From positions 24,727,455 through 24,791,454 of the forward strand of contig NC_058051.1 of NCBI RefSeq assembly GCF_020085105.1: a DNA stretch of 64,000 nucleotides, given 5' to 3'. Within the stretch, counting starts at the first letter, position 1. Each line of letters starts with the position of its first letter. The notes under the pieces are model-generated. The model searched no databases. It was not told the origin of the DNA and saw only the letters and a list, made by a program, of their open reading frames with translations. The position numbers were made by a program, and so were the translations under genes. This DNA comes from Siniperca chuatsi. Its lineage: Eukaryota; Chordata; Actinopteri; Centrarchiformes; Sinipercidae. Of this stretch, positions 37,646-59,300 are shown piece by piece.

Positions 37646-39495
37646 GTGGCTGTGATCTGCATTTTAATTCAGAATAATAGAAATGTTTGTGTATTTATTT
37701 GTATATAATGTATACTTACATGTTTATGAAAACAGTTCTTTATTTTTAGGGGGGATTCAGAAGTCAAGGTCATTAAACGTGTACTCAAAAAGTGCGTAGA
37801 TACCCTGTGACAAACATCTGTGTGTATCCATCAGTGCACAACAGAACACCTGCACACATTCACTTCTTTCACTGATCGAGTGCCATACACAGCCCTGTTT
37901 AATATTTTGGGTTTCATGTGCCACCTTGATCTCTCTAATCAGCTTTCATCGTCACACTTTCACCACTACAGTCCCCTGCCAAAATCTGCCTCAGGGGGAC
38001 AATCATGTTTTATTCTGAACAGAAAAAAAATCTGTTTTTCTTCTGCTGGTTCCAGTTTGATAACACGCACAGCTGCAGTGTCCAATTTGTGTTTGCTGTT
38101 TTTGTAGATTTCAACCAGATTTCAACTGTTTCAAAAACCAGAGCGCCCTGATATAAAAGTACGAGATATTTATGAATGTACAGATAAGAACCACAAAATG
38201 TATTTCAGTCCAGACCCTTCAGGGGCAATCCCTCAGCTACTCCCTGAAGCTCTAGTAAGAGTTGTAGCAGTGGATAAACAAAATTCAGTTAGTCCTTCTT
38301 TTTTTAAGGTCTTGTATGTATTTATATATTTATGTATGCCTTATCTGTACTGGGAGATCCCTCCACACTTAGACATGTCGCTCTTGCTGATGCTGAGTGG
38401 ATTCAGACAGAATTGATGATGAGGCGTAAATGTATTATCAATATACGGAAATATATATATATATATGTTGCCCCCCACTGTTTGGATTGCTCATGTTGGA
38501 CAAATAGCAGCATCTGAAAAAGTGTCTTTTAAATAGAGGTCATGATTTCCCTTTCCATCATGTTCCTGTATTTCTCTCTTGCTCAGTCTCCCCTCCCTTC
38601 TATTGAGTTTATTTATTTATTTGTTTTCTTCTGTCCCTTTTTATTTTGGTTGAATTTAATAAAAGATTATTAAAGGGCATAATTTTATGTTGGTTTTTTT
38701 TTTTTAATGATTATGATTGGTTTGTGGTTATGTTTTGTTCTGAGATGCTCATAAACTGGAGGTCATAGGTCAGATAATCCACAGCTATCCCTTACTGTTA
38801 GATATGTGACCAATGAAGTAACTGGGCAGGTGGGAGCAGGATCGGTGCTCTGTGATATCTGCCTTGATTATCCTGCAGCTCTTCTGGACAAACCCCACAT
38901 AGAGGGTCCATCACAGAGAGGGCCCACTGCCCACAGGCGCGCACAGAGCTCCCTTTCTTTAAGAAAAGGCAAAGGGGAATTCCTTAAGTTGGATGCTGCA
39001 GTGATGAGAAGCCTTTTCATCCGGCTGTTTTTTAGAGCCTCCACTGGCTGCGTTAATTACAGGGCCCGGGGCTGCACTTTGAGCTCACTGCGCTCATGCA
39101 GGCTCTTGAGAAAAAGCCGCGCGTCTGATTCTCACGACACATTAAAAACCACACACAAATACACGACGCGCGCGCGCGCACACACGCTCGCGCCCGCCTG
39201 AGCCAGCGGAACCAGTCAGCCAGCTGCTCGGGGACATTCCTGTCTTGTCTTCTACAACTCGCAGCGAATGACACAGTTGGACGACGTGAGCTGGGTTTAA
39301 GGCATTTTCCCAGTCAGACCAGTAAGACGTGAGAGGATGTGGAGCGTCATCCCTCCTGCCAGACCTCTCTGAAACTTTTGTAGGTGAACACAACGCGGGG
39401 AGGAGGAGACGTGGGAGCAGGACCCCGCAGCCTGTGTGTCGGTCACCGGAGACGATGGGAGACGTTCATTAGATCCACTACGGCACGGAAACACC

Positions 39496-48445
<8,950 letters not shown>

Positions 48446-48502
48446 CCAGGTTGAAAGGAGCTGGAAGAAGTGGATGCTGTGGAATCATGGGATGTTTACT
48501 CA

Positions 48503-48508
48503 AATAAA
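48503..48508 (+). terminator. Candidate polyadenylation signal of samd10
   Basis: AATAAA, 57 nt past the samd10 stop codon. A second lies near 48783. Confidence 0.5.
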
Positions 48509-48814
48509 CTCAAAAGTGGATCAGATTTGTGGAGTAAATGCATCCAGCGAGCAACAATATCCAGAATTGTGTTGTTAACTGGAAGTTGGCAGCTTTTCAT
48601 TCCCCATCTGCACGATGAACAGACATAAATTTTACAGACTATGAACTATGATGAAGAAGCTCCATGACAATCTGTTTTCTCAATTTTTGCTCTATTCTGT
48701 GATTAACTATTAACTATTTCCCTCTTACTGTCTCTACCTCTTTCTCTCTCTCTGAAACTTTTTTAATGTCAGAAAGCAAAACAAATAAATCAAAATATCA
48801 AAATATCAGTGCTT

Positions 48815-49185
48815 TTTTTTCACCCCAAAATCAAAAATACATTTATCTATTTATCCATCTAGATTGTTTTGATGTGAGTTGCTGAGTTTTGGAGACATCG
48901 GCCGTAGAGATGTCTGCATTTATAATATAATGGGACTATATGGCACTCAGCTTGTGGTGCTTAAAGCGCCCAAAAAAAAAATTTGTAACACTCAACAGCA
49001 ATGTCTCTTTCCAGAAATCACTATCCGGATAATCCACAGATTTGTTGTGAGCAGTTTCATGTAGGAACTGTTTTATTTCTACCGATCGTTCCTACATGAA
49101 ACTGCTCACAACAAGGTGCTTGGATTATCTTGAGTAAAATGTGTATTTTTGATTTTGGAGTGACCAGTCCCTTTAAAGGTCAGGA
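48815..49185. repeat. Foldback MITE, copy C
   Basis: Left CACCCCAAAATCAAAAATAC and right TGTATTTTTGATTTTGGAGT, then CAGTCCCTTTAAAGG, form terminal inverted repeats. The central hairpin arms contain TTCATGTAGGAAC / GTTCCTACATGAA. It sits between samd10 and uckl1. Confidence 0.75.
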
Positions 49186-49353
49186 ATGTGTGCATCACCC
49201 TTGACCATATATACAGTCTATGCCCTTGACAGAACAGCTGTGAGGAAACACGTGATGACAAACTACATTACCCATAATCCCACAGCACGGTTAAGTAGTA
49301 ATCCGTCCATGGTTTTAACCAGCTGATGCCGGCTCCGAGGTCGCAAGATCCAC

Positions 49354-52300
49354 ATGGAAACGGAGTGCGGGAAAATAATGTCGTCCCGCTCGGACAGGTA
49401 CACGATGCTATGAGTATTTTTTACCTGTGTTTTAATTCTCTGTACCGAAATTATTCATGTGATTTTTATTTAGTCCCAAGCAGCGTCCTGATAATGTAAC
49501 GCTAACCACACTGACTCCCCTGCTGCTGCTCCCCCAAACAGCAAAGATATCTGACATGTTTCGTGTCTTATATTAGTATTATTAAATTAAAACCCCTCTC
49601 TGTTAGTATGTAGTGATGAATTGTACAATATAGTGACAGAATGGTGGCTGTAGATTCATCAAATGCGTTGGAAACCCGAAGCTCTTCAGAAGTGTTAGGT
49701 GAGCTGCATGTTGACAGTCGTGCGTCACAGGTAAACTGGTGAGAAACCACTAGAAAATACCTTTAATAAACCTTTAGTTTGTGGCACTCATTGTTCACAG
49801 TGACTATGCAGACACCTGTGTCGATTTTCAATATTATTCTGTTGTTTCTTTCAGTTCTTTGCAATCTTCAAAAATGTATTTAAAGGACTATTCTGTTTTA
49901 AAGAATACAAAAACCCCTAAACTATATAAACATGTTGACCTTTTAACTTTCTGCTAAACACACTATTGCCCAGTCTGTATGTAGCTGCAAATAGGCAGTG
50001 ATGGCATGTGATAACTCAAGTACATTTAATGAAGTAAATGTAGCAATACTACACTATAAAAATACATTACATGTAACGTTTTTCTTTAGTGAAAGTACAT
50101 AAGTGTTAGCAGTGCTCATTATGCAGCACAATGGCCCCTGTCAGTGAGATATTATTATATTATTGGAGCATTATTATTGATGCATTAACAAAGCAGCAAC
50201 ACTTTAATATTGTATTTGGTCCAGGTGGCACTTATTCTAACATTTATATACTGTTGGATGGTTAAATCTATAATAATGCATCTTATTTTGTAAACTGATC
50301 ATGTCATTTGTGTGTAATAAGTATATAAGGTAGCTGTCAGATGTAGTGAAGGAAAAAGTACAATATTTTCCTCTTAAATTGTATTGGGGCAGAAGTATGA
50401 AGTATAACATGGAAATACTCAAGTAAAGTACCTCAAAACTGTACTTAAGTACTGTATTTGAATGTTAATGTAAAATTTTGAATTCAAGACTTTTACTTGT
50501 AACAGAGTATTTCTGCACTGTGGTATTGCTACTTTAAGTAAAATATTTGAATATTTCTTCCACCACTGCAAAATAGTTCCCGATTAATTTTCGGTTGATC
50601 AGTTAACTGACTAATCATTTCAGCTCTAGATTAAACTACAGTACATAATTTTGTCCAAATTAGCTCCACCTTGATCATCTAAAATAGATTAATGCATCAG
50701 TCATAATAATCCAATAACATATATATGATAAAAATACTGTAACACTGAATAGTGTCATTTTGCATAATGATTGCTTTTACTTTTGATTCTTAAATCATGT
50801 CAATCTTACTGATAATATTTACTGTACTTTTACTTAAAATCTTTAATGTAGGACTTTTACTTGTAATGGAGTATTTTTATAATGAAGTATTGCTACTTTA
50901 ACCTAAGTAAAGTACCTCAACACTTCTCCATCTGTTTCTTTATATTGTCATTTTACTGTTGTTATCCCTGTGTAATTTGTACATATGACCAGAGGCTGTT
51001 AGGATCATGAAACACTGGGGGCTCAGCCCAGCCCAGAAGTCTTTAGATTTTCACCTGATAATTGCACCATTTTCATTTTTTTCAGAGTAAAATGAATGTA
51101 AGATGTGAGACACTGTGCTCTACCAAAAGGTATTCATATAATTTAAATTTATATAATCATAATTATAGCAGCATATGCTTCAAGGAAAACGAATTATGGC
51201 TTGAAGACTTGGATTCTTCACACTTTGTTTCTATGCTTAGCCCCCTGTTCTACGTTAATATCACGGTGAGTGCACGCTAGCTAGACCAGTGGTTCTCAAA
51301 CTGTGTCGTTGCACACTTGTGATGATGATTTACATAGCTATAATCAGTAGGCGATATGAGGGGTGATGCCTTGTTAGCAAAATGAATCCCCCTTGTTAAC
51401 TTCCCCCCCCAGAGAGGTTGTTAAGTTGAATTTGTCAGTCCAGTCTGCCTGACTCACTGATCCTTTATCTGACTGAGGTTTGTGCAAGTTAGAGTCCATG
51501 GCGCTGAAATATCAGTAGCCTAACTGTGCTGTGCATTGATAAATCCATGGTGCTGTGCGTGGTGCTGAAGTAGCAGACAGATTTCTTTAATGCATAGGAA
51601 TGACAGATGAATATATTCGGGGCTATTTTTTTAAATTATTCTTATTTTTGTTTAGATCCGGGGCTAAAAACATTTGGGGCTGTAGCCTCGGACGCCCAGG
51701 CCTTTCGACGCCACTGCATATGACAGCTATTGCATGTCTGTCCTGGAAGAGGGACCCCTCCTGTGTTTCTCTTTCTGGGGTTTCTTCCTTTTTTCCCTGT
51801 TAAAGGGTTTTTTGGGAGGAGTTTTTCCTCATCTGAACCAAGGGTCTAAGGACAGAGGGTGTTGTACAGATTGAAAGCCATGCTGGTATAAGTATTTGTC
51901 TCTAATGCAGCCTTTAAGAGCACGAAAAGACAAAGCTTACTAGGGCTTAAACAATTAGTCAATTAATTGATAAGCAATTCATTTTTAAAGTCATTTTTTT
52001 TCAAGCAATAATGCTTAAAAGCTTCACCAATTTGAGCAATTTCTTGCTTTTCTCTGTTTTATATCATTGTAAACTGAATATCTTTGAGTTTTGGACTGTT
52101 GGGCAGACAAAACAAGACATTTGTAGACTTCATCTTGAGCTCTGGAAAACTGCGATGGACATGTTTCACTGTTTTCCCAGATGTGTCCTATTACAGTAAG
52201 ACATATTTCAGTGTGGTTGTCCCTCTGGTTGTAGTGTTTCTGTGGATCAGATCAGTGAACTACGAGGAAGGATCAGCAGAAGACGTCCGTCCCGTCCTGC

Positions 52301-52379
52301 TTTTGCTTACAGGTGCCTCTATTAATACCAGCCAAGCAGCTCTTTGCTGCCAGTGTTACAGTGATCCTCTTAGCCTCCA

Positions 52380-52456
<77 letters not shown>

Positions 52457-53170
52457 CAGTAGCATGGAGAGTTGAGAATAAGTCTCCACAGATACAGTTG
52501 TGTGAATGGACAGAGTAAAAGCAGACTAGAAACAGACCTTTAAGTTATACATCTTTACGACTTCGGTCAGTGTTTCTCCGTTGAGGGCCTTTTGTTTTGA
52601 TGAGGTTGCCACGGTGGCAGGCAAGCTGGAGGGTAGCAGGTTGTTGTCTGAAGCAGATATGACTCTGCTGGACTGCACAGGAGCCAGAATCTCCGGCTGT
52701 TGGTCCCTGAGGTCTGACCGCAGGTAAGCTCTGACTGTTTGTGTTGTTTGCTTTCTCTCAGAGCAGGCAGGATGTCAGTTTTCTCCCTCACAAAGCTCTC
52801 AAACGCACCATGGATGTGTGTGTGAGCTATAAATAGTCTCTAAACAGGGTTTGTTGAGAGGTCAAAGGAAGTGCAGGATCTGGTTTAGTTTGCAGGGGTT
52901 TTGGTGTGTTATATTTGTGCTAAGTCTCAGAGGTTTGCCTGTAGTGTGTCATTACTGAACAAGCTTTTGAAACCGCATCAGCTGAATATGCAAAACATTA
53001 ATTAGTCCTCTTTTCCATTTCCAGTTTGTGTGCGTATGTGTAGTTCTGTGCATCACATAAGAAACGAACAGCATTACTCATTTGATTTCTAATCACTGCC
53101 AGTGGGATCAGAGAGTGTGACGCAAAAGCTAAGCTGAATTTTATTTGTATCTAAGCTGTGATGTGTTGGT

Positions 53171-53226
<56 letters not shown>

Positions 53227-53241
53227 CCTTTTATTTAACTA

Positions 53242-53323
<82 letters not shown>

Positions 53324-56300
53324 TTTATTTAACTAGGAAGTCACATTGAAATTAAAACCTCTACAAGTGAGACCTAGCCAAGACAGGGTTAAATAGTATG
53401 AGTATCATACACTAGCATTAACAGAATCTAGGCAGTGGTATTCAGATCCTTTACTTAAGTAAACATACCAATACCACAGCGTAAAAATACTCAAGTATTA
53501 TCAGGAAAATGTACTTACAGTACTCAATGCAGAGAAACAGCACCTGTATGTTTAATGATATAGTATACTACACTGTGTATGTACAAACCCGATTCCAAAA
53601 AAGTTGGGACACTGTACAAATTGTGAATAAAAAAGGAATGCAATAATTTACAAATCTCATAAACTTATATTTTATTCACAATAGAATATAGATAACGTAT
53701 CAAATGTTGAAAGTGAGACATTTTGAAATGTCATGCCAAATATTGGCTCATTTTGGATTTCATGAGAGCTACACATTCCAAAAAAGTTGGGACAGGTAGC
53801 AATAAGAGGCCGGAAAAGTTAAATGTACATATAAGGAACAGCTGGAGGACCAATTTGCAACTTATTGGTCAATTGGCAACATGATTGGGTATAAAAAGAG
53901 CCTCTCATAGTGGCAGTGTCTCTCAGAAGTCAAGATGGGCAGAGGATCACCAATTCCCCTAATGCTGCGGCGAAACATAGTGGAGCAATATCAGAAAGGA
54001 GTTTCTCAGAGAAAAATTGCAAAGAGTTTGAAGTTATCATCATCTACAGTGCATAATATCATCCAAAGATTCAGAGAATCTGGAACAATCTCTGTGTGTA
54101 AGGGTCAAGGCCGGAAAACCATACTGGATGCCCGTGATCTTCGGGTCCTTAGACGGCACTGCATCACATACAGGAATGCTACTGTAATGGAAATCACAAC
54201 ATGGGCTCAGGAATACTTCCAGAAAACATTGTCGGTGAACACAATCCACCGTGCCATTCGCTAAAACTCTATAGGTCAAAAAAGAAGCCATATCTAAACA
54301 TGATCCAGAAGCGCAGGCGTTTTCTCTGGGCCAAGGCTCATTTAAAATGGACTGTGGCAAAGTGGAAAACTGTTCTGTGGTCAAACGAATCAAAATTTGA
54401 AGTTCTTTTTGGAAAACTGGGACGCCATGTCATCCGGACTAAAGAGGACAAGGACAACCCAAGTTGTTAGCAGCGCTCAGTTCAGAAGCCTGCATCTCTG
54501 ATGGTATGGGGTTGCATGAGTGCATGTGGCATGGGCAGCTTACACATCTGGAAAGGCACCATCAATGCTGAAAGGTATATCCAAGTTCTAGAACAACATA
54601 TGCTCCCATCCAGACGTCGTCTCTTTCAGGGAAGACCTTGCATTTTCCAACATGACAATGCCAGGCCACATACTGCATCAATTACAACATCATGGCTGCG
54701 TAGAAGAAGGATCCGGGTACTTAAATGGCCAGCCTGCAGTCCAGATCTTTCACCCTTAGAAAACCTTTGGCACATCATAAAGAGGAAGATGCGACAAAGA
54801 AGACCTAAGACAGTTGAGCAACTAGAAGCCTGTATTAGACAACAATGGGACAACATTCCTATTCCTAAACTTGAGCAACTTGTCTCCTCAGTCCCCAGAT
54901 GTTTGCAGACTGTTATAAAAAGAAGAGGGGATGCCACACAGTGGTAAACATGGCCTTGTCCCAACTTTTTTGAGATGTGTTGATGCCATGAAATTTAAAA
55001 TCAACTTATTTTTCCCTTAAAATGATACATTTTCTCAGTTTAAACATTTGATGTGTCATCTATGTTGTATTCTGAATAAAATATTGACATTTGAAACTTC
55101 CACATCATTGCATTCTGTTTTTATTCACAATTTGTACAGTGTCCCAACTTTTTTGGAATCGGGTTTGTACTATTATATAGTATATCATTAGATTATTATT
55201 ACTTATGCATTAATGTTTAGGCAGCATTTTACCCTTGTAGTTGGTTGTGGTGGAGCTAATTTTTAACTTTTATATTATAGGGATGCAACTAAAGATCATT
55301 TTCATTATGGATTAATCTGCTGATTATTTTCTTGATCAATCCATGGTGAGAAATGCCAACACAATCACCCAGAACTCAAAGTGACACCTTCACATGTGAT
55401 GTTTTGTCCGACCAACAGTCCAAACCTCAAAACTATTCAGTTTACTGTAATTTAAGACAAGAAAAAGCAACAAATCATCACATTTGAGAAGCTGCAACCA
55501 TGAAACGTTTGGCGGTTTTACATGAAAAATGACTTTAAAGATGAATTAGTTATCATGACAGTTGCTGATTAATTTTGTCAACTAACTGACAAATCATTTT
55601 AACTCAGATTTTATATACTATTGGGTGGTTAAATGTTTTTTTACAATGCATCATATTTTAAAAGTTCTTCATATGTTTTGTATGTAAAATCTTAATTTGT
55701 AAATTAACTACAGCTGTCAGATATAGTGGAGTAAAAAGTACAATATTTCCCTCTGAAATGTAAGTACAAAGTGTCATGAAATGGAAATGCTCAAGTAAAG
55801 TACAAGTACCTCAAATTTGTAGTTAAGTACACAGCAGCTAGATTTGAGCCAGCAGCCCACTGCCCAACTGGAAAACTCATAAACAGTCTTACACAACACA
55901 CCAAACAGTGTGTTTGCGTAACTGCGCCAAGATGTTTTGTTCTCGCACCACAGGTTTTTGGCATATTTGAAATTGCTCGATACTTGTTTAGTTGTTTACT
56001 GCAGTGAAAAGCAGCAAATCCTCACAATTAAGAAGCTGAGGATTGATGACTTTTACAATTAATCAATAATAAAAATAATCGCCGATTTTTAGTCATTTGA
56101 CTAATCGATTAATCAACTAATCATTTCAACTCTATTTTGTACTCCACTACATTTATTTGTTCTGTTTATATCTATTTAAAACTTGTTATCTGTTAGGAAG
56201 TTCAATAAAGTTTGGAGAAAATAAAATGTGACAATATATTCTAATCTCTTCTTCTTAATAGCTTTTAACAACATGTCACGGCCTTCAGTGAATGGAATTT

Positions 56301-59300
56301 GCTCAGTAAAGTAGTAGTACACTGATGAAGACTGTGATATATGGTTAAAAACTGGAAAAAGCTTGTAAGTGGACCTTCGGAGTTCGGATTTTTCTCTTTT
56401 CCGGGGTCAACGTACTAACTGTTTTGTAAATGGGTTAGCACCTGTGTTGTATAACACCTGGATTTCATGTACAAAATATGAACGTATGTGTTATCAAAAT
56501 GAAATCTGGTAGAATACAAAAAGTATATTTGACCGAATCACTGATTCATATGTGATTCTCACGTTTTGTTGTTAAATTGGAAGTAGGGCAGCTCTTTGAC
56601 ACTGGCAGGCTGTGTGGAGAAGACAGTACACCTGGCTGTGTAAGACTCGCCTGTGTGTTCAGGCTGTAACCTGCCCTGCTGTGTGCTGTTTTGCAGTGGG
56701 AGCGGGGAGGACTCGTTGGACCGGCTCCTGCCCCCCGCCGGGGCCCCTCGCAGGAAGAGCACTACCTCACTGAGTAAAACTGAGCCTCCTCTGCTCCGCA
56801 CAGGCACACGCACCATCTACACCGCCGGCCGACCTCCCTGGTATGACGAGCACGGAGCGCAGTCAAAAGAGGCCTTTGTCATCGGTATGACACTCGCTGA
56901 TGATGTTTGTACTCCTCCTGACTGTTTTCTTCTTTCACTTCCTTCCTTTTTCTTATTATACTCATAAAACATTTTACTGCTATCGCACGTGCACACCGCC
57001 AGACAACATTAGACACACTCTGAAAAACACACATAATGGGTCATTGAAATGCTGTGTGGATCTGCAGGGTTGTGTGGGGGCAGCGCCTCAGGGAAGACCA
57101 CCGTGGCCAATAAGATCATTGAGGCTCTGGATGTGCCGTGGGTTGTGCTGTTGTCTATGGATTCTTTCTACAAGGTGAGAGAGTCACACATTTTAGTCTC
57201 TTTTTTTTTTTTTTTTTTTTGGTCTTAATATGGTAACAACCAAATAAAATATCTGTGGGTTCATTGCGGGATGAAATGTTATCTTAAATGATTGAAATTC
57301 ACATTCATTCACAACACCTCAAAGCGATCATTGCGGTCACAGTTACACAATTATAGTGTAGATATTTTGTACATACAGGGTACAAATGAAAAACTAAAGT
57401 TTGTTTGTGAGTTGAAGTATTTGGCTCCATAATTGTTTATGATCCGGTGATATGACGGGCATAAATCCCCTTCTCTCGCAGCCAGGTAAAACACAGAACA
57501 CTGGCTTGAACATAAAACATAATAAGTACATTAAAACATATAACAAAAAGACAAATAAGACGGTGTAGTCCCTCATACGTTTCGGCTCCCATCCGGAAGT
57601 CATTCTCAATTGTGACGTTTGAGAATTGAGAATGACTTCCGGATGGGAGCCGAAACGTCTTGATTCTGAAAACAGTGTCCAGATGACTACGACTGAAACC
57701 TTTTCTACGATAAAAAGACAAATGCTAAAAAAACCCACACAAGCTCACATAAAACAATCTACAGTGAAATCATAACATAAAACCTAGGGTACATCCAGCC
57801 ATTGTCATCCTGCCCAGTCACCCATAATTAAAACAAGATCTGAAACTACGTCCAAAGGCCAGGTCTAACAGTTGGTGTAGGTTCTTACTCTAACATCAGT
57901 ATTGATTGTCAGATGGGTCCTACATTGGACCCCAATACTACACTACTGTTCCCCAGTATTTAAAGCAGCTACAGTTGATATTTTTGCTATAAAAATGTGA
58001 CCGTGTCGTTGTGATGAACCTACAGAGAATAATCGCCTGAATCTGCAGCTCCCCTCGGCTTTAAGGCCGAGGGGAGCTGCATTTTTAGCTGCATTTTTAG
58101 CCATTTTTAGCCATTTTCGGTGATAAACCTCTAAAAACCCACTGTACAACACCTGCTCAGCACCAAACAGCAGGCAAACAGTTAGCAACTAGCTGGTGAA
58201 CAAAGAGGAGCATTTAGCAGCTAAAGAGCCAGATATTTCCCTCAGGAGTTGGTAGAGACCAAAAACTGAGCTGAATAATGAAGTTGCTCCGTAACTGCTG
58301 GATGTGTGAATAGGCAACTGTTTGCTAAGTTCACCATATCAACTTAAAGGTGATGGTGTGTCAATGTTTTTACATTTTAAAACATACACATAACTACTTT
58401 AGAGCTACAGCTATAGAGGCACACCCTTCCTCCCAGCCTTTGCAACAATAATGTTCAAAAAACTTTTCACAATGCAATTTTCAAAATACATTTTTTTTCT
58501 AAGCATATCATAATTTTAAAGTAAATGATACCATAACTCATTTCATTACAATATCGGCACTATTACCCTGTTTTATCCTGTCGTGTTGCCCAGTAAAAAC
58601 ATTACTGAGCCCTGTAATTATTAGATATTCAGTTAAAAACTACATACAGTGTGATTTATTTCTTAGTCCCTTGTGGACACAGTTTACCCCATGATTCCCA
58701 AACTTTTTGTCTTCTATTTACACTCACACTCTGACTTGTAAGGTTAATCCCTTCCAAGCTTTCATTCTGCGTTTTTATAGAAATACACAAAAAACACACA
58801 TGCAAGTACAATATTGAAGCCACTAATAGAAATCCATGCACATATAAAGACTACACACAAATTAATCTTCTTTAACTCAAAGGTTGTGAGGAAAAAGGAG
58901 CGAAAGCAGATAACTTTATTGTCTTCAACATTTGGTGAAAATATATTTCTTCTTTTGTCCTTAAAGGAATAGTTCAACATTTTGGGGAAAAAAGCTTATT
59001 TGCTTTCTTTCCGAGTGTTAGATGAGAAGATCGATACCAGTCCGGACAAACACTGGAAAAAGCACAGCACGCAACTCATAAAACTACAACTTGTCATTTT
59101 TACATTTTGGTTTGTATACAATGTGTTAATTAGTGAGCTTTAGAGGTGCTGGTCGGCAGATTTTCTTACCTTTGGACAGAGCCAGGCCAGCTGTTTCCCC
59201 TGGTTTCCAGTCTTTATGCTAAGCTAAGCTACATTTCCAGCTTTAGTTTACCAAAATGTCAAAGTACTCCTTTAAAATCTTCAAACATACTTTATCAGCA

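Larger units (their letters stand above)
28275..39400. other. Gene-poor region between emilin3 and samd10
   Basis: Head-to-head intergenic space holding both promoters, mostly repeat-derived. AGTAAAAGTAC-type copies lie near 29440, 31008, 33897 and 36762, a foldback MITE at 30335, microsatellites at 30793 and 31224, and further repeats at 36250-37650. One exon-like piece (32050-32142) is noted separately. Nothing else looks coding. The region from about 39100 to 39500 is GC-rich with CGCGCG runs, as expected for a CpG-island promoter of samd10. Confidence 0.5.
53433..55835. repeat. AGTAAAAGTAC-type repeat hosting two later insertions
   Basis: The outer element begins GGCAGTGGTATTCAGATCCT, then TTACTTAAGTAAAC, and ends AAAGTACAAGTACCTCAAAT. 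It is interrupted by the Tc1 element (53584-55167) and by a GGGCTGCAACTAA-type MITE (about 55276-55605). Read without the inserts, it matches the copies at 33897 and 49995. Confidence 0.65.

Noticed and set aside
38806..39201. Plus-strand ORF of 131 codons just upstream of samd10
   Set aside because: Its end runs through a CGCGCG/CACA tract, the residues look like translated promoter GC-rich sequence, and it has no similarity to the samd10 N-terminus.
52200..52320. Possible exon reading [20 protein letters not shown]
   Set aside because: Open on one frame with an AG/GT context, but it lies in uckl1 intron 1 next to repeats, matches nothing known and would not fit the gene's phases or family sequence.
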